Assembly (NCBI GenBank): GCA_965198285.1 | Contig: OZ240251.1 | Span: forward strand, 3,534,001-3,598,000 | DNA from: UBA11872 sp965198285 | GTDB lineage: Bacteria > Chloroflexota > UBA11872 | Reading direction: 5' to 3' | Length of the DNA: 64,000 nucleotides | In this document: piece after piece, positions 53,996 through 62,662 of the stretch | How positions within the stretch are numbered: position 1 is the first letter of the stretch | How the letters are laid out: every line of letters begins with the position of its first letter | Program-made: the position numbers and the translations under genes | Notes under the pieces: model-generated | Database searches by the model: none | The model's input: only the letters and a program-made list of their open reading frames with translations | Told to the model about the DNA's origin: nothing

Positions 53996-55545
53996 TCCGG
54001 CGCAACGACCTGGCGGCCTGGCTACTGGCGGGTGCCCTGGCCGGGCAAGTTGGCGGGGTTGTCTACGGCCTGGTGATGCGGCACCTGGGGGTGATCGAGT
54101 CCATCGCCGCGTTGATCCGGCTGCCGCCCTCGGCGGTGGGCGGCTGGATCGTGCACATGATCGTGGCGGGCGCCATCGGCGCGGGTTTCGCGGCGCTGGT
54201 GCGCCGCCAGGCGCACAGCGCGGGCGACCTGCTGTTCTGGGGTCTGATTTACGGGGCCGCGTGGTGGATGATCGGGCCGCTGACGCTGGCGCCGCTGCTG
54301 ATCCGTCGAGAAGCGCTGGCCTGGGACCTGACCTCGGCGCAGCAGACCTTTCCGATGTTGCTGGGGCACCTGCAGTACGGGGTGACGACGAGCCTGGCGC
54401 TACTGGTCTGGCGGCGGTCGTCCTTCGAACAGCCACCGACGGGGGCCGTGGTGCGAGGCGTCCTGGCGGGCGTGATCGGGGCCGCGCTGACCGGCAAGGC
54501 GCTGGTGGACCAGGGGCTGCTGGGTCAGTTTGCCGGCGTCAGCAACCACGACCCGTCAGGCGCGCTCTGGCTGGGTGTGCTCGGCATCGGCGCGGGGACC
54601 GGGCTGGCGTTCGCGGCGGTGGCGCCTACGGTACGCGACAGCGCGGGGGCGGCGCTGGTTCGCGGATTCGTGTTCGGGTTCCTGGCCTGGATTCTGATTC
54701 CGATGACATTCGTGGGGCTGGCAACGCGCGGGATGTTGCCCTGGGGGATGGGATTTGCCCACGACGCCTTTCCCGGCCTGCTGGCGTACCTGCTCTTTGG
54801 CGGGATTGTGGGGCTGGCCTACCAGTGGCTGAGTGTGGTCTGGCGGGTCCTATTCGCGGACCCGACCGACAGCGATGATGAAGGCTACGGAACGGAAGGC
54901 CTGCGGGCGCTCGGTCGCGGGTCCGCCGCCGGGATTGTTGGCGGGCTGTTCTACACGGTGATGCTGGCGCGGCTTGGATCGTTCGACGGCATAGCCCAGT
55001 TGGTTCGGGCCGACAACGTGGCGGCCGGCGTGCTGGTGCATGCGGTGGTCTCGGTCGTTTGGGGAGCCGTCTACGGCCTACTGTTTCGTCGGCAGACGTA
55101 CGGCATCGGGTCAGCGGTCGGCTGGGGCGTTGCCTACGGCTTCTTTCTCTGGGTGGTTGGACCCAACACGCTGTTCGCGGTGCTGACCGGAAACACGCCG
55201 GACTGGTCGGCGGCCAGTGCAGCCCCGCGGATGGCTTCAATGGTTGGTCACCTGGTCTACGGCGCGGTACTCGGGGTGGGCTTCCACTATTTCGAAGCAC
55301 GGCACAACCCGTGGTGGCAGCCGCGGCGCGCCCGACTTGAAGCGCGGGCACGACGTCGACGCCGGCAACTCCAGACATCCGCGCCGGCGATCTGGGCCCT
55401 GGTCATGCTGATTGCCCTGAGCCTGCCGATCATCTTTGGCGGGTCCGACGAGATGGGACGGAACGCGATGAAGTCGGGCGAGCAGCAGGCGGCAACGGGG
55501 GCGTCGTCCGGAGCGCCGATGGACGACATGCAGCCGATGCGGTGA
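53992..55545 (+). CDS. Membrane protein of three tandem four-helix modules
   Basis: 517 residues: three copies (about 8-140, 150-285, 305-435) of the module fused to the NDH-2 upstream, then a C-terminal helix (about 470-490). Each copy shows a conserved helix near its start, a G-[P]-x-T turn and, in copies 1 and 3, a GHLxYG helix (His about 126 and 420) plus an earlier His (about 55 and 350). Copy 2 has lost both His (AYLLFG), suggesting a structural role. The GTG at 53992 overlaps the upstream stop. No known family; probably a partner in quinone or electron transfer. Confidence 0.75.
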   Translation: MIRRNDLAAWLLAGALAGQVGGVVYGLVMRHLGVIESIAALIRLPPSAVGGWIVHMIVAGAIGAGFAALVRRQAHSAGDLLFWGLIYGAAWWMIGPLTLAPLLIRREALAWDLTSAQQTFPMLLGHLQYGVTTSLALLVWRRSSFEQPPTGAVVRGVLAGVIGAALTGKALVDQGLLGQFAGVSNHDPSGALWLGVLGIGAGTGLAFAAVAPTVRDSAGAALVRGFVFGFLAWILIPMTFVGLATRGMLPWGMGFAHDAFPGLLAYLLFGGIVGLAYQWLSVVWRVLFADPTDSDDEGYGTEGLRALGRGSAAGIVGGLFYTVMLARLGSFDGIAQLVRADNVAAGVLVHAVVSVVWGAVYGLLFRRQTYGIGSAVGWGVAYGFFLWVVGPNTLFAVLTGNTPDWSAASAAPRMASMVGHLVYGAVLGVGFHYFEARHNPWWQPRRARLEARARRRRRQLQTSAPAIWALVMLIALSLPIIFGGSDEMGRNAMKSGEQQAATGASSGAPMDDMQPMR

Positions 55546-55611
55546 TACGTCGGGGCGCTGGCTGCCGAGTTCCACGGCTCAAGTATCAGTGCCTGCCGCT
55601 GCTACTAGTCC

Positions 55612-56229
55612 CTACTGCCGCCCGGCTCGCGTGTAGTCCATTTCGTCGCGGACCGTCTGGTAGTCCGCATGGTCAAACCAGTGGCATGGGACAGCCACAG
55701 GTGCATCAACAGGAATACGGCGATTGCTTCTAGGGCTTCGCCACGCCGCTAGTTCGACGCGAGGCCCCGGATTGGATTGCCGGGCAACCCATTCGAGGGC
55801 CGGTCGGAGATCCTGATCGGTCGAGAAGACGATTGCCACATCGAAATACCTACTGATCGAATGGGTTACGAGGTCGATCGCCAGTTCGACGTCAGTGCCC
55901 TTCTCCTGCGGCTTCGATGCTGGGAAGTCACGCGGGTATCGCAGCGGCCGTCCCAGAACATATACGCCCTTGGACTCCCATTCAGCACACTGACGCAGGT
56001 GCGCCCTATTGGCTTTCGGCTGCTTCCGCGCGTCGGGTCTGCCCGAGTACACGCGCACCTGCTTCAGTTCTGGAGCGACTCCGGCCACCGTCCGCTGGAG
56101 CAAGAGCATGCCAACCTTGAGCGGGTCGAACTGGCCGTCAGTGAAGTGTGCGCGGCCAGCAAAGAATGCGTCGCGCGCGCCCTTGTAAGTGTTTTGCGCG
56201 TCGATGTACACGACGACACGGTCAGCCAT
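55612..56229 (-). CDS. NYN-domain nuclease (DUF88/LabA-like), copy 2
   Basis: 205 residues. NYN active-site acids in VVVYIDAQNTYKGARD (Asp about 9), EKGTDVELAIDLVTH (about 110) and FSTDQDLRPALEW (about 140). Likely metal-dependent RNase. The ATG at 56229 is chosen because the sequence upstream is the leader hairpin, not conserved protein. A strong terminator-like hairpin sits in its leader, as for copy 1, hinting at attenuation or self-cleavage control. Confidence 0.85.
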   Translation of the reverse strand: MADRVVVYIDAQNTYKGARDAFFAGRAHFTDGQFDPLKVGMLLLQRTVAGVAPELKQVRVYSGRPDARKQPKANRAHLRQCAEWESKGVYVLGRPLRYPRDFPASKPQEKGTDVELAIDLVTHSISRYFDVAIVFSTDQDLRPALEWVARQSNPGPRVELAAWRSPRSNRRIPVDAPVAVPCHWFDHADYQTVRDEMDYTRAGRQ

Positions 56230-56247
56230 GGGTTCAGCACAAAGAAA

Positions 56248-56288
56248 CCCCGCCAGTCCGCTGCCCGTATTGGCAGCGGAGGGCGGGG
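56248..56288 (-). terminator. Terminator-like hairpin in the leader of NYN gene 2
   Basis: On the minus strand: CCCCGCC, 2 nt, CCGCTGCC, loop, GGCAGCGG, 3 nt, GGCGGGG, followed immediately by TTTCTTTG. A two-tier stem plus T-rich tract just before the start codon at 56229 is a classic attenuator layout. Confidence 0.7.
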
Positions 56289-56351
56289 AGCATTGGTCCA
56301 ATTGTTAGCCGACTCGTTCCTCGTGTCAAGAACGTAAGGGCTGGATGAAGT

Positions 56352-56387
56352 AGCCGCCGCGGGGCTCCTGAGAACCCCGCGGCGGCT
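56352..56387 (-). terminator. Terminator hairpin after the FAH-type gene
   Basis: AGCCGCCGCGGGG (56352-56364) pairs perfectly with CCCCGCGGCGGCT (56375-56387). It lies about 49 bp beyond the stop of the FAH-family gene. Confidence 0.6.
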
Positions 56388-56435
56388 CTTGGCACTTTCA
56401 CTGTGCCGAGTGGATTCTCGGCGCTTCGGTCTGAC

Positions 56436-57209
56436 CTACTCGGGGTGGCCGACGGGGTTGCTCAGGGTGCCGCAGCCTTCCAGCTCAACTTCCGTAACGT
56501 CGCCGCTCTGCATGGGATCGGTGCTGCCGGAGGTGCCGGTGAAGATGGCGTCGCCCGCCTCGAGCGTCATGTACGTCGAGACGAAGCTGACGATCTGTTC
56601 GACGTTAAAGATCAGCTCGCTGGTGTTGGTGTGCTGAACTACCTCGCCGTTGACGCGGGTCGTCATCTCCAGATTGCCGTGGTTCAAGTGCGTGGTAACC
56701 CAGGGGCCGAAGGGCGAGTAGGTATCGGCGCCCTTGCCACGCCACCACTGACTGTCTGGCTCGCCGTCGGTCTCACCGTTCTGCCAGATGCGCTCGCTGA
56801 TGTCATTGGCAGCGCAGACGCCCAGGACGTAGTCCTTGACTTCGTCTTCGCTGACCCGAGAGCAGCGCTTGCCGATGATGACGGCCATCTCACCTTCGTA
56901 GTCAAGGTTCTTGCAGCCCTTCAGCCAGGCGATGGTGCCGCCGGGCGCGAGCGCGGACGAGGGCGGCGCCAGGAACGGCTGCGGGCGCGAGAAGGGCGGC
57001 GAGTCACCCATGTGGCTCAGGTAGTTGCCGGCCAGGTTGACGATCTTGGTTGGCGAGGTGGGCGTCAGGAGTTGCACGTCGGCCAGGGCCACCGTGCTGC
57101 CGGTGCGCTCCAGGTCGCCGAACAAGTCGCCCGAGATTTCGGCGATGGTGTCGCCTTCAACGATTCCGTGGTGGACTTCGCCGTCCACGCTGTAACGCGC
57201 AAGGTGCAT
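56436..57209 (-). CDS. Fumarylacetoacetate hydrolase (FAH) family protein
   Basis: 257 residues. FAH core: KIVNLAGNYLSHMGD (about 55-69), NLDYEGEMAVIIGKRC (Glu-x-Glu-type metal site, about 102-117), AANDISERIWQN (Asp) and GDAIFTGTSG (about 230). Mg-dependent hydrolase or lyase of beta-diketone-like or 2-keto-3-deoxy acids. The ATG at 57209 follows GGAGGCAG. Could act with the dehydratase at 39233, but they are far apart. Substrate unknown. Confidence 0.88.
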   Translation of the reverse strand: MHLARYSVDGEVHHGIVEGDTIAEISGDLFGDLERTGSTVALADVQLLTPTSPTKIVNLAGNYLSHMGDSPPFSRPQPFLAPPSSALAPGGTIAWLKGCKNLDYEGEMAVIIGKRCSRVSEDEVKDYVLGVCAANDISERIWQNGETDGEPDSQWWRGKGADTYSPFGPWVTTHLNHGNLEMTTRVNGEVVQHTNTSELIFNVEQIVSFVSTYMTLEAGDAIFTGTSGSTDPMQSGDVTEVELEGCGTLSNPVGHPE

Positions 57210-57322
57210 GCTCTGCCTCCGAGTGCCTGACCGACAGTGACCGCGAAAGGATACCGCGCGGAGCCGGTGCACCCTGAACCTGGCAGCCGTGAATCAGGCG
57301 ATTCGGCCTTTGCAGCCGTAGA

Positions 57323-58306
57323 TCAGACCGGCCAGGCGCCGATTTTGCGCAGGGTGGCGTAGATCTCCAGTTGCTGGCGTTCCAGGGTTTCCCACTGGGC
57401 GGCGAAGTCCACGTCGGACCAGTCGAAGAAGCCTCGGCCAGTCTTGAGGCCGAAGTGCCCGTCCTCGACCAGGCGGCGCAGGACGTTGTGCCCGCTGTCG
57501 GCGTTGCAGAGGTCCGGCCAGACACTTTCCGTGCCGCTGAGGGCGATCTCCAACCCGGCCAGGTCGCGGTCGCGAATGACGCCCATGAGCGGCATGCGCG
57601 GGGAGAAGGAAAACGCGGTGAGTTCGTCGATGTCCTCGGCGGAGATGACGCCCCGGTCCACCAGATCGAGCGCTTCGCGAAAGAGGGCCTGGCGCAGGCG
57701 GTTGGCGACTTGGCCGGGCAGGTCCACGTTGATTCGCACGGGTCGGAGACCCGCGCCGCGCAGGAGAGCCAGCACGGCTTCCACGGTGTGCTCGCTGGTC
57801 AGCTCGCCCTTGGTGACCTCGACCATGGGACACAGGTAGGCGGGCCGGAAGAAGTGGGTGGTGGTGAAGCGATCGGGGCGGCCGGTGGCGTCGGCCATGA
57901 GGCGGATGGGAATGCTGGAGGTGTTGGAGGCGAGCAGGGTGTCCGGGGACAGGTGGGGCACCAGGTCGGCGTAGACCGCGCGCTTGACGTCCACCGATTC
58001 GGTGACGGCCTCGATGATGAGGGCGGACTGGCCGACATTGGCCAGGTCGGTCGTGAAGGTGAGGCGGGTCGGGACCGCCGCGGCCTGCTCGGACGTGACC
58101 AGACCGTACTCGGACATGAGCTCGAGGTTGCGGGCGACCTTGCTGCGCGCGGCGTCGAAGGCAGCCGGATTGGCATCAAGGACGGTGACTTGGTGGCCGG
58201 CCAAGGCGAACACCTGGGCAATGCCATGCCCCATGAGGCCGGCGCCGAGCACACCGATGGGGGGGCGTTGTTCAGCGATTGGATGGATTCCCGGGCGAAT
58301 GTGCAA
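57323..58306 (-). CDS. 3-hydroxyacyl-CoA dehydrogenase family protein
   Basis: 327 residues. NAD site IGVLGAGLMGHGIAQVFALA (about 17-36). Catalytic His in TTTHFFRPAYLCPMVEV (about 150); the usual N of HFFNP is R here. C-terminal dimer domain with NRLRQALFREALDLVDRGV and a GLKTGRGFFDW segment. Acts on 3-hydroxyacyl-CoA or L-gulonate/lambda-crystallin-type substrates; no CoA-ligase neighbour helps decide. Divergent from the 58458 gene. Confidence 0.85.
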   Translation of the reverse strand: MHIRPGIHPIAEQRPPIGVLGAGLMGHGIAQVFALAGHQVTVLDANPAAFDAARSKVARNLELMSEYGLVTSEQAAAVPTRLTFTTDLANVGQSALIIEAVTESVDVKRAVYADLVPHLSPDTLLASNTSSIPIRLMADATGRPDRFTTTHFFRPAYLCPMVEVTKGELTSEHTVEAVLALLRGAGLRPVRINVDLPGQVANRLRQALFREALDLVDRGVISAEDIDELTAFSFSPRMPLMGVIRDRDLAGLEIALSGTESVWPDLCNADSGHNVLRRLVEDGHFGLKTGRGFFDWSDVDFAAQWETLERQQLEIYATLRKIGAWPV

Positions 58307-58457
58307 TCACGCCATGCTAGGCGCGGAGTTGACGGGCGACAATCCCCGCGGGGCCGTCGGTCGGCTGCGGAGGTTGACACCGTGTGGTGGTCAGCTCGGG
58401 CGCCCGAGACCGCGACGTGTGCGGGACAATCCGTCGACACGATCCGGGAAAAAGACA

Positions 58458-58832
58458 ATGTGGCTCGAAGCGATCGCGACGAAGCTCGATCATGGGATTG
58501 CGGAGCTTCGCGCCGGAACGTTGCAGGAATCCACGCTCGCGGCCATTCGGGACGAACTGACAGCCGCTCGCAATGCCCGGCAGGACCTGCTGTACCTGCA
58601 AGCTGCCGGCACGGCGCTGGACACTCAGGTGATCGGCATGCGCATGGTCACGGATGGCGAACTCTCGGACGGCGCGGATGATCCTGACGACTGGCCGTAT
58701 CAGACGGTTCTGGATGCGATCCGTGACGGCTGGCGCATCATTGAGTTTCCCAACCTCGCGCTGTTGCTCGACGAGTCTCGCACGTACGCCTATGGGGCCG
58801 AGTTTGTACTCGAAAAGATTCGGAGCGCCTGA
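58458..58832 (+). CDS. Hypothetical protein coupled to PhyH
   Basis: 124 residues, mostly helical (MWLEAIATKLDHGIAELRAG at the start, a DPDDWPYQTVLDAIRDGWRI segment and a YGAEFVLEKI end). No known family. The stop codon overlaps the next start as TGATG, so its translation is coupled to the dioxygenase gene; it may be a subunit or chaperone for it. Confidence 0.65.
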   Translation: MWLEAIATKLDHGIAELRAGTLQESTLAAIRDELTAARNARQDLLYLQAAGTALDTQVIGMRMVTDGELSDGADDPDDWPYQTVLDAIRDGWRIIEFPNLALLLDESRTYAYGAEFVLEKIRSA

Positions 58833-59668
58833 TGGACACCTCGCACATCACGCCCACGCTGACCGACACCGAGATCCTGGAGTTCTGCAAGCATGGCTAT
58901 CTCCTGCTCGACGGCGTGGTGCCGGAGGAGATCAACCGCAGGACCGTCGCCTTCGTCGACAACAACACCTCCCTGGAGCCAACCGACATCCTGGCCGAGA
59001 ATTGGTTTATCGAGAATGTGATCCTCAATCCCGCGGCCGCCGGCGCCGTACGCTCGCTGCTGGGCGCGGGGTTCGAGGCGCCGGTTCTGATGAGCAACCA
59101 CCGCGTGCACATGCCGGCGCCGGCGCAGGGCTGGCATCGTGACGGTGGGTCACGCTATGGACCGGCGCTGCACTACTTGCAGGTCTTCTACTACCCCGAG
59201 GCATGCACGGCTGACATGGGGCCCACCGAGGTGCTCCCCGGTTCCCACTTCCTGTTTCAGCACTCCAGCATGATGGGGCACTACGGAAACCTGCGACACG
59301 GCGTCAAGACCGTCGCGTCCGCCGGCTCGATCTTCCTCACGGTCTATTCCGTCTGGCACCGGCGTTCCGCGTCGACGGCGCGGGGGACACGCAATCTCCT
59401 CAAGTACAACTACTGGCGCACGTCGCCGCCGGCCCGCGACTGGGTTATTGAGCCGGACTTTGACTTCGCCCTCGCCGACTACACGTTCCCCCTGCGGGGG
59501 TTGCGGCAGCAGTTCCGGGACGCCGTGGATGCGTCCGAGATGTTCTTCTGGCTGTGCGGCAAGTCCCGCGAATACCAGACCATGGGCGGTCAGGGCTGGC
59601 CCATGCCGGGTCACCGCAACGCATCGCCCAGGGGCTTTCCCGGGGCGCCCACCGCAGCCACGTATTGA
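58832..59668 (+). CDS. Phytanoyl-CoA dioxygenase (PhyH) family protein
   Basis: 278 residues. Fe ligands in AQGWHRDGGSRYGP (His and Asp about 98-100) and the distal His in YSVWHRRSASTARGTRN (about 174), followed by the Arg for 2-oxoglutarate. Start of fold LEFCKHGYLLLDGVV. Third PhyH of the window, distinct from those at 45313 and 50608. Coupled to the 124-aa protein. Substrate unknown. Confidence 0.88.
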   Translation: MDTSHITPTLTDTEILEFCKHGYLLLDGVVPEEINRRTVAFVDNNTSLEPTDILAENWFIENVILNPAAAGAVRSLLGAGFEAPVLMSNHRVHMPAPAQGWHRDGGSRYGPALHYLQVFYYPEACTADMGPTEVLPGSHFLFQHSSMMGHYGNLRHGVKTVASAGSIFLTVYSVWHRRSASTARGTRNLLKYNYWRTSPPARDWVIEPDFDFALADYTFPLRGLRQQFRDAVDASEMFFWLCGKSREYQTMGGQGWPMPGHRNASPRGFPGAPTAATY

Positions 59669-59687
59669 GAGGGGCTGGCCGAGGGCC

Positions 59688-60521
59688 TCAGGTGGACGCC
59701 CCGGGGAGGTAGGTGCGGAGGAAGCGGACGCCGAGCGGGATCATGGCGATGGGGTCGTCGCGGCCCTCGTAGACGAGGCTGATCCAGCCGTTGTAGCGGA
59801 CGCTGCGAATGGTCTCGAAGATCTGGTCGTAGTCGAGCCACTCTTCGCGGCCGGAGGCGAGGCGATAGAGCTTGGCGCGGACGGCGGTGGCGAGGGGCGC
59901 CGTGAGGCGGATGCTGGCGAGGTAGTCGTGGCGCTCGCTCTGAGCGTCGTCGGCGAATCCCGACGCGCCGGGCGAGCCAGCGTACTGGCCGGTATCGAGC
60001 ACGTGACCCAGGTTTGGGTGGTCGACCTGGCGAATCAGGCGCAGGACGTCTTCGCCATCAGGTGCGATCTGCTTATGGTTGTGGTTCTGGAGCGAGACCA
60101 CGACCCCGACTTCGGCGCCGAACTCCGCGCATTCACGCAGCGCGTCGGCGCAGCGGTCCCAGGAGGCGGGGCGGTCGGCTTCGGTGGCGGGGGTCCCGCT
60201 GAAGACGCGGACCTGGGGGGCGCCGAGCAGGGCGGCGCGTTCGATCCAGGTCTTGGTGCGCTGGATGTCGGCAGGCAGCTCGTCGGCGGGACGGGCGAAG
60301 TTGTTGGAGATGGCGATGCAGGGAATGTCCAGGCCGCGATCCAGGCAGTGGCGTTTGACGGCCAGCAGGGAGGCCCGGTCTTCCGCCGGGAACGCCGAGT
60401 CGTGCAGGTCCACGCCCTCCACGCTCAGTTCACGACAGGTGTCCAGGAAGCTCATCAGATCCATCCGGCCGGAGTCGAAGGCCTGGCGGTAGGAGAGGGT
60501 GAGAATGCTGAGCCTGAGCAT
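59688..60521 (-). CDS. Sugar phosphate isomerase/epimerase-like TIM barrel (AP endonuclease 2 family)
   Basis: 277 residues. Barrel markers: SVEGVDLHDS (about 35), RVFSGTPATEADR (about 105), VVSLQNHNHKQIAPDG (about 145-160), LGHVLDTGQYAG (about 178) and a C-terminal WISLVYEGRDDP segment. Metal-dependent isomerase, epimerase or dehydratase of sugars or inositols, often working with Gfo/Idh/MocA dehydrogenases. Lone gene convergent with the PhyH. Confidence 0.82.
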   Translation of the reverse strand: MLRLSILTLSYRQAFDSGRMDLMSFLDTCRELSVEGVDLHDSAFPAEDRASLLAVKRHCLDRGLDIPCIAISNNFARPADELPADIQRTKTWIERAALLGAPQVRVFSGTPATEADRPASWDRCADALRECAEFGAEVGVVVSLQNHNHKQIAPDGEDVLRLIRQVDHPNLGHVLDTGQYAGSPGASGFADDAQSERHDYLASIRLTAPLATAVRAKLYRLASGREEWLDYDQIFETIRSVRYNGWISLVYEGRDDPIAMIPLGVRFLRTYLPGAST

Positions 60522-60792
60522 GGGACGCGTCTCGCCGTTGGATGGATGAGGGTAGGGTAAGACTGACGGGCCTAGGAGTCGAACGGCAGGACCGATCGAT
60601 TCTGACCACTGTGAGCTTCCCGAGCCAGCCGAGCAATCACCGCGAGTGGACTGGATGGGTCACGGCTAAGCGGCACGTGTCGTTCCAGCGTGAGGAGAGC
60701 CGACGACCTCACCATCAAGGACGTGCATGGCAATCAGAGGATGCAGACTCTAGAGACCATGGATAAGCTAGCAATATGACCGGAGTATCCAT

Positions 60793-61164
60793 CTACATTT
60801 CCTGCTCAATCATTACGGCACCTCCGACGCGAACGTCCACTAATAACCTGCTACCTACGAACGTTCGCATTCCGACTAGCGGACTGTCACCTAACTCAAT
60901 GGCGAGTACGTCTCTAGAACGTCCGTGTAGCAATATTCTTGCGGAATACGCGTCAACAGTATGCTTTGATCCGTCAGCAACGACCATTGCACGCCGACCG
61001 CTCCGAGCGAGACCAAGCCTACTAATGAATTCTGAATGCAGACAAAGATAGCCGTCGAAGCCAGTATCAACGATGTAGTCAATCTCATGTGCGGAACCGT
61101 CGCTATTGAGGATCGGAATAGCGACTACAGGCTCAAGGTACTGGTTTACCCGCCCATGGATCAT
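60793..61164 (-). CDS. Clan AA (retropepsin-like) aspartic protease
   Basis: 123 residues. Single-domain aspartyl protease with active-site motif YIVDTGFDGYLCL (Asp about 33) and a ILLHGRSRDVLAIELGD flap-strand pair; would act as a homodimer. It overlaps the upstream small gene by 4 bp (ATGA). AT-richer than its neighbours, suggesting transfer. Target unknown; such pairs are widespread in mobile regions of environmental bacteria. Confidence 0.8.
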   Translation of the reverse strand: MIHGRVNQYLEPVVAIPILNSDGSAHEIDYIVDTGFDGYLCLHSEFISRLGLARSGRRAMVVADGSKHTVDAYSARILLHGRSRDVLAIELGDSPLVGMRTFVGSRLLVDVRVGGAVMIEQEM

Positions 61165-61421
61165 TCGATGCGAGCCAAACGCCCGCCTCGTATGTGATAT
61201 GGCGAATCGAAGCCGACGCGCACAGCCCAGGTCATCGCGCCAGGATGCCGCTGTAGTAAACGCATCGTAGCCGTCGCGTCATCAGAATCAACCTCATAAT
61301 CTTCGCTGTATATATCGATAACTACGAAGTCTCCCTTAGCCACTAGGCGTGTCTCTTCACGGATCTTAGTCTCGTAGAGTTGCGCGCCGCGTGACTCCAC
61401 GCTTTCCTCGACCCTGGCCAT
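61161..61421 (-). CDS. Small partner of the aspartic protease (86 aa)
   Basis: 86 residues, acidic (VVIDIYSEDYEVDSDDATAT), with a C-terminal VRVGFDSPYHIRGGR segment. No known fold named. Translated immediately before the protease with a 4-bp overlap, so probably a specificity or control partner. AT-rich like it. Confidence 0.7.
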   Translation of the reverse strand: MARVEESVESRGAQLYETKIREETRLVAKGDFVVIDIYSEDYEVDSDDATATMRLLQRHPGAMTWAVRVGFDSPYHIRGGRLARIE

Positions 61422-61560
61422 AAGGCACCTCTTCGTTCGATCAACGTTGCCCAGATCCAGTTTCGTACTTTGGGCCGGATCGCTATGAAATTCTAGCAGT
61501 TGGCCGCTTCAAGAAACCAAGTGCCGCTGACTCGCGATGGTCGAGCTGGAAAAGCGGCTG

Positions 61561-62586
61561 TCAGGACTCGAGGGGAGTAAGGCTGAGCACACGCTGAATC
61601 TGGGCGCCCAGACCATCGGCCATGGCGGCGAAGCCGGCGTCGTTGGGGTGGACGTGGTCGGCCAGCAGGTCGCCCTGGCCGGGGCCGATGAGGCCGTGGC
61701 CCTCCAGCAGGATCAGGTTGGCGTCGCCAAAGCTCTGGCGGCGGTAGATGACTTCGCGGATGACGCGGCGGTATTCCTCCAACTTGGCCCCGCCGCGGGT
61801 GGTCTGCTCGAACTCGCAGGTATGGAACAGCGGCGTGACCATCAAGATGGGCACCTCCGGCTGGTGCCAGCGGAGGATGGCCAGGAAGGTGTCGTAGGTG
61901 CGTTCGAAAGCCCGCGGCTCTTCGTAGCTGGAGCCGAAGGTGTTGACGCCGTAGGCCAGCACGATCACGTCGGCTCGAAGCGAGGCGGAGATCTCGGCCA
62001 TGGCCGTTTCACCGCGGGCCGAGCCGCCGACGCCCAGGTTGACGAAGTCCACCCCCAGGCGGCGGGCGATGCGCGCCGGATAGGTGGTGCCCGACCGCGT
62101 GGTACTGCTGCCGTGGGTGATGGAGTCGCCGTAGAAGAGCAGACGTGGCCCATCCAAGGGCGGGGGCGGCTTGACGCGCGAGTCGTCGGCCACACCGACG
62201 CCGGCAAACCTGATTTCCCCGTAGGGGGGCATGAAGAGTTCGACGCAGCGGTCGCGGGCGGGTCCGTCGTAGATCACGCCCTCGGCGGCGCCCAGGCCCA
62301 GGCAGCGGAGCTGGCCGTAGAACTCGCCGTTCTGGTAGAGGTCGATCTCGGCGTTGGCCCGGTTGGTCTGCTGGGACAACCATTCGGCGCGAACGGCAAT
62401 CGTAGGGCTGTCGGTGCGGAAGGCGACGCGGACGCCGGAGGCAGCGCACAATCGCATCCAGGTGTCGGCCGGCAGACGGTCGCGCCACTCGGTGGGCACA
62501 CGCTGAAGCAAGGCGCGGCGTTCGCCGACGAGGCCGCGGTATTCGAGTTCGGGCGCCAGTGCATCCAGCCACCGCATGGGGCGCAT
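61561..62586 (-). CDS. SGNH/GDSL-type hydrolase
   Basis: 341 residues. An N-terminal beta-sandwich-like domain (about 20-160), then SGNH esterase: block I FYGDSITHG (nucleophile Ser), block II/III in NLGVGGSARG and VLAYGVNTF, block V DHVHPNDAGF (Asp, His). Acts on acyl esters of carbohydrates or small molecules; predicted cytoplasmic as no leader is evident. The ATG at 62586 is chosen; the Ser/Pro-rich N-terminal extension reading back toward 62880 lies over polX and is not protein. Confidence 0.85.
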   Translation of the reverse strand: MRPMRWLDALAPELEYRGLVGERRALLQRVPTEWRDRLPADTWMRLCAASGVRVAFRTDSPTIAVRAEWLSQQTNRANAEIDLYQNGEFYGQLRCLGLGAAEGVIYDGPARDRCVELFMPPYGEIRFAGVGVADDSRVKPPPPLDGPRLLFYGDSITHGSSTTRSGTTYPARIARRLGVDFVNLGVGGSARGETAMAEISASLRADVIVLAYGVNTFGSSYEEPRAFERTYDTFLAILRWHQPEVPILMVTPLFHTCEFEQTTRGGAKLEEYRRVIREVIYRRQSFGDANLILLEGHGLIGPGQGDLLADHVHPNDAGFAAMADGLGAQIQRVLSLTPLES

Positions 62587-62662
62587 GCTACGCCGCCTGC
62601 GCAGTTTGAGGGCAATCGGTGACAATGCAGGCAGCCCACACGACCCGGAGGAGCCCCGCAGG

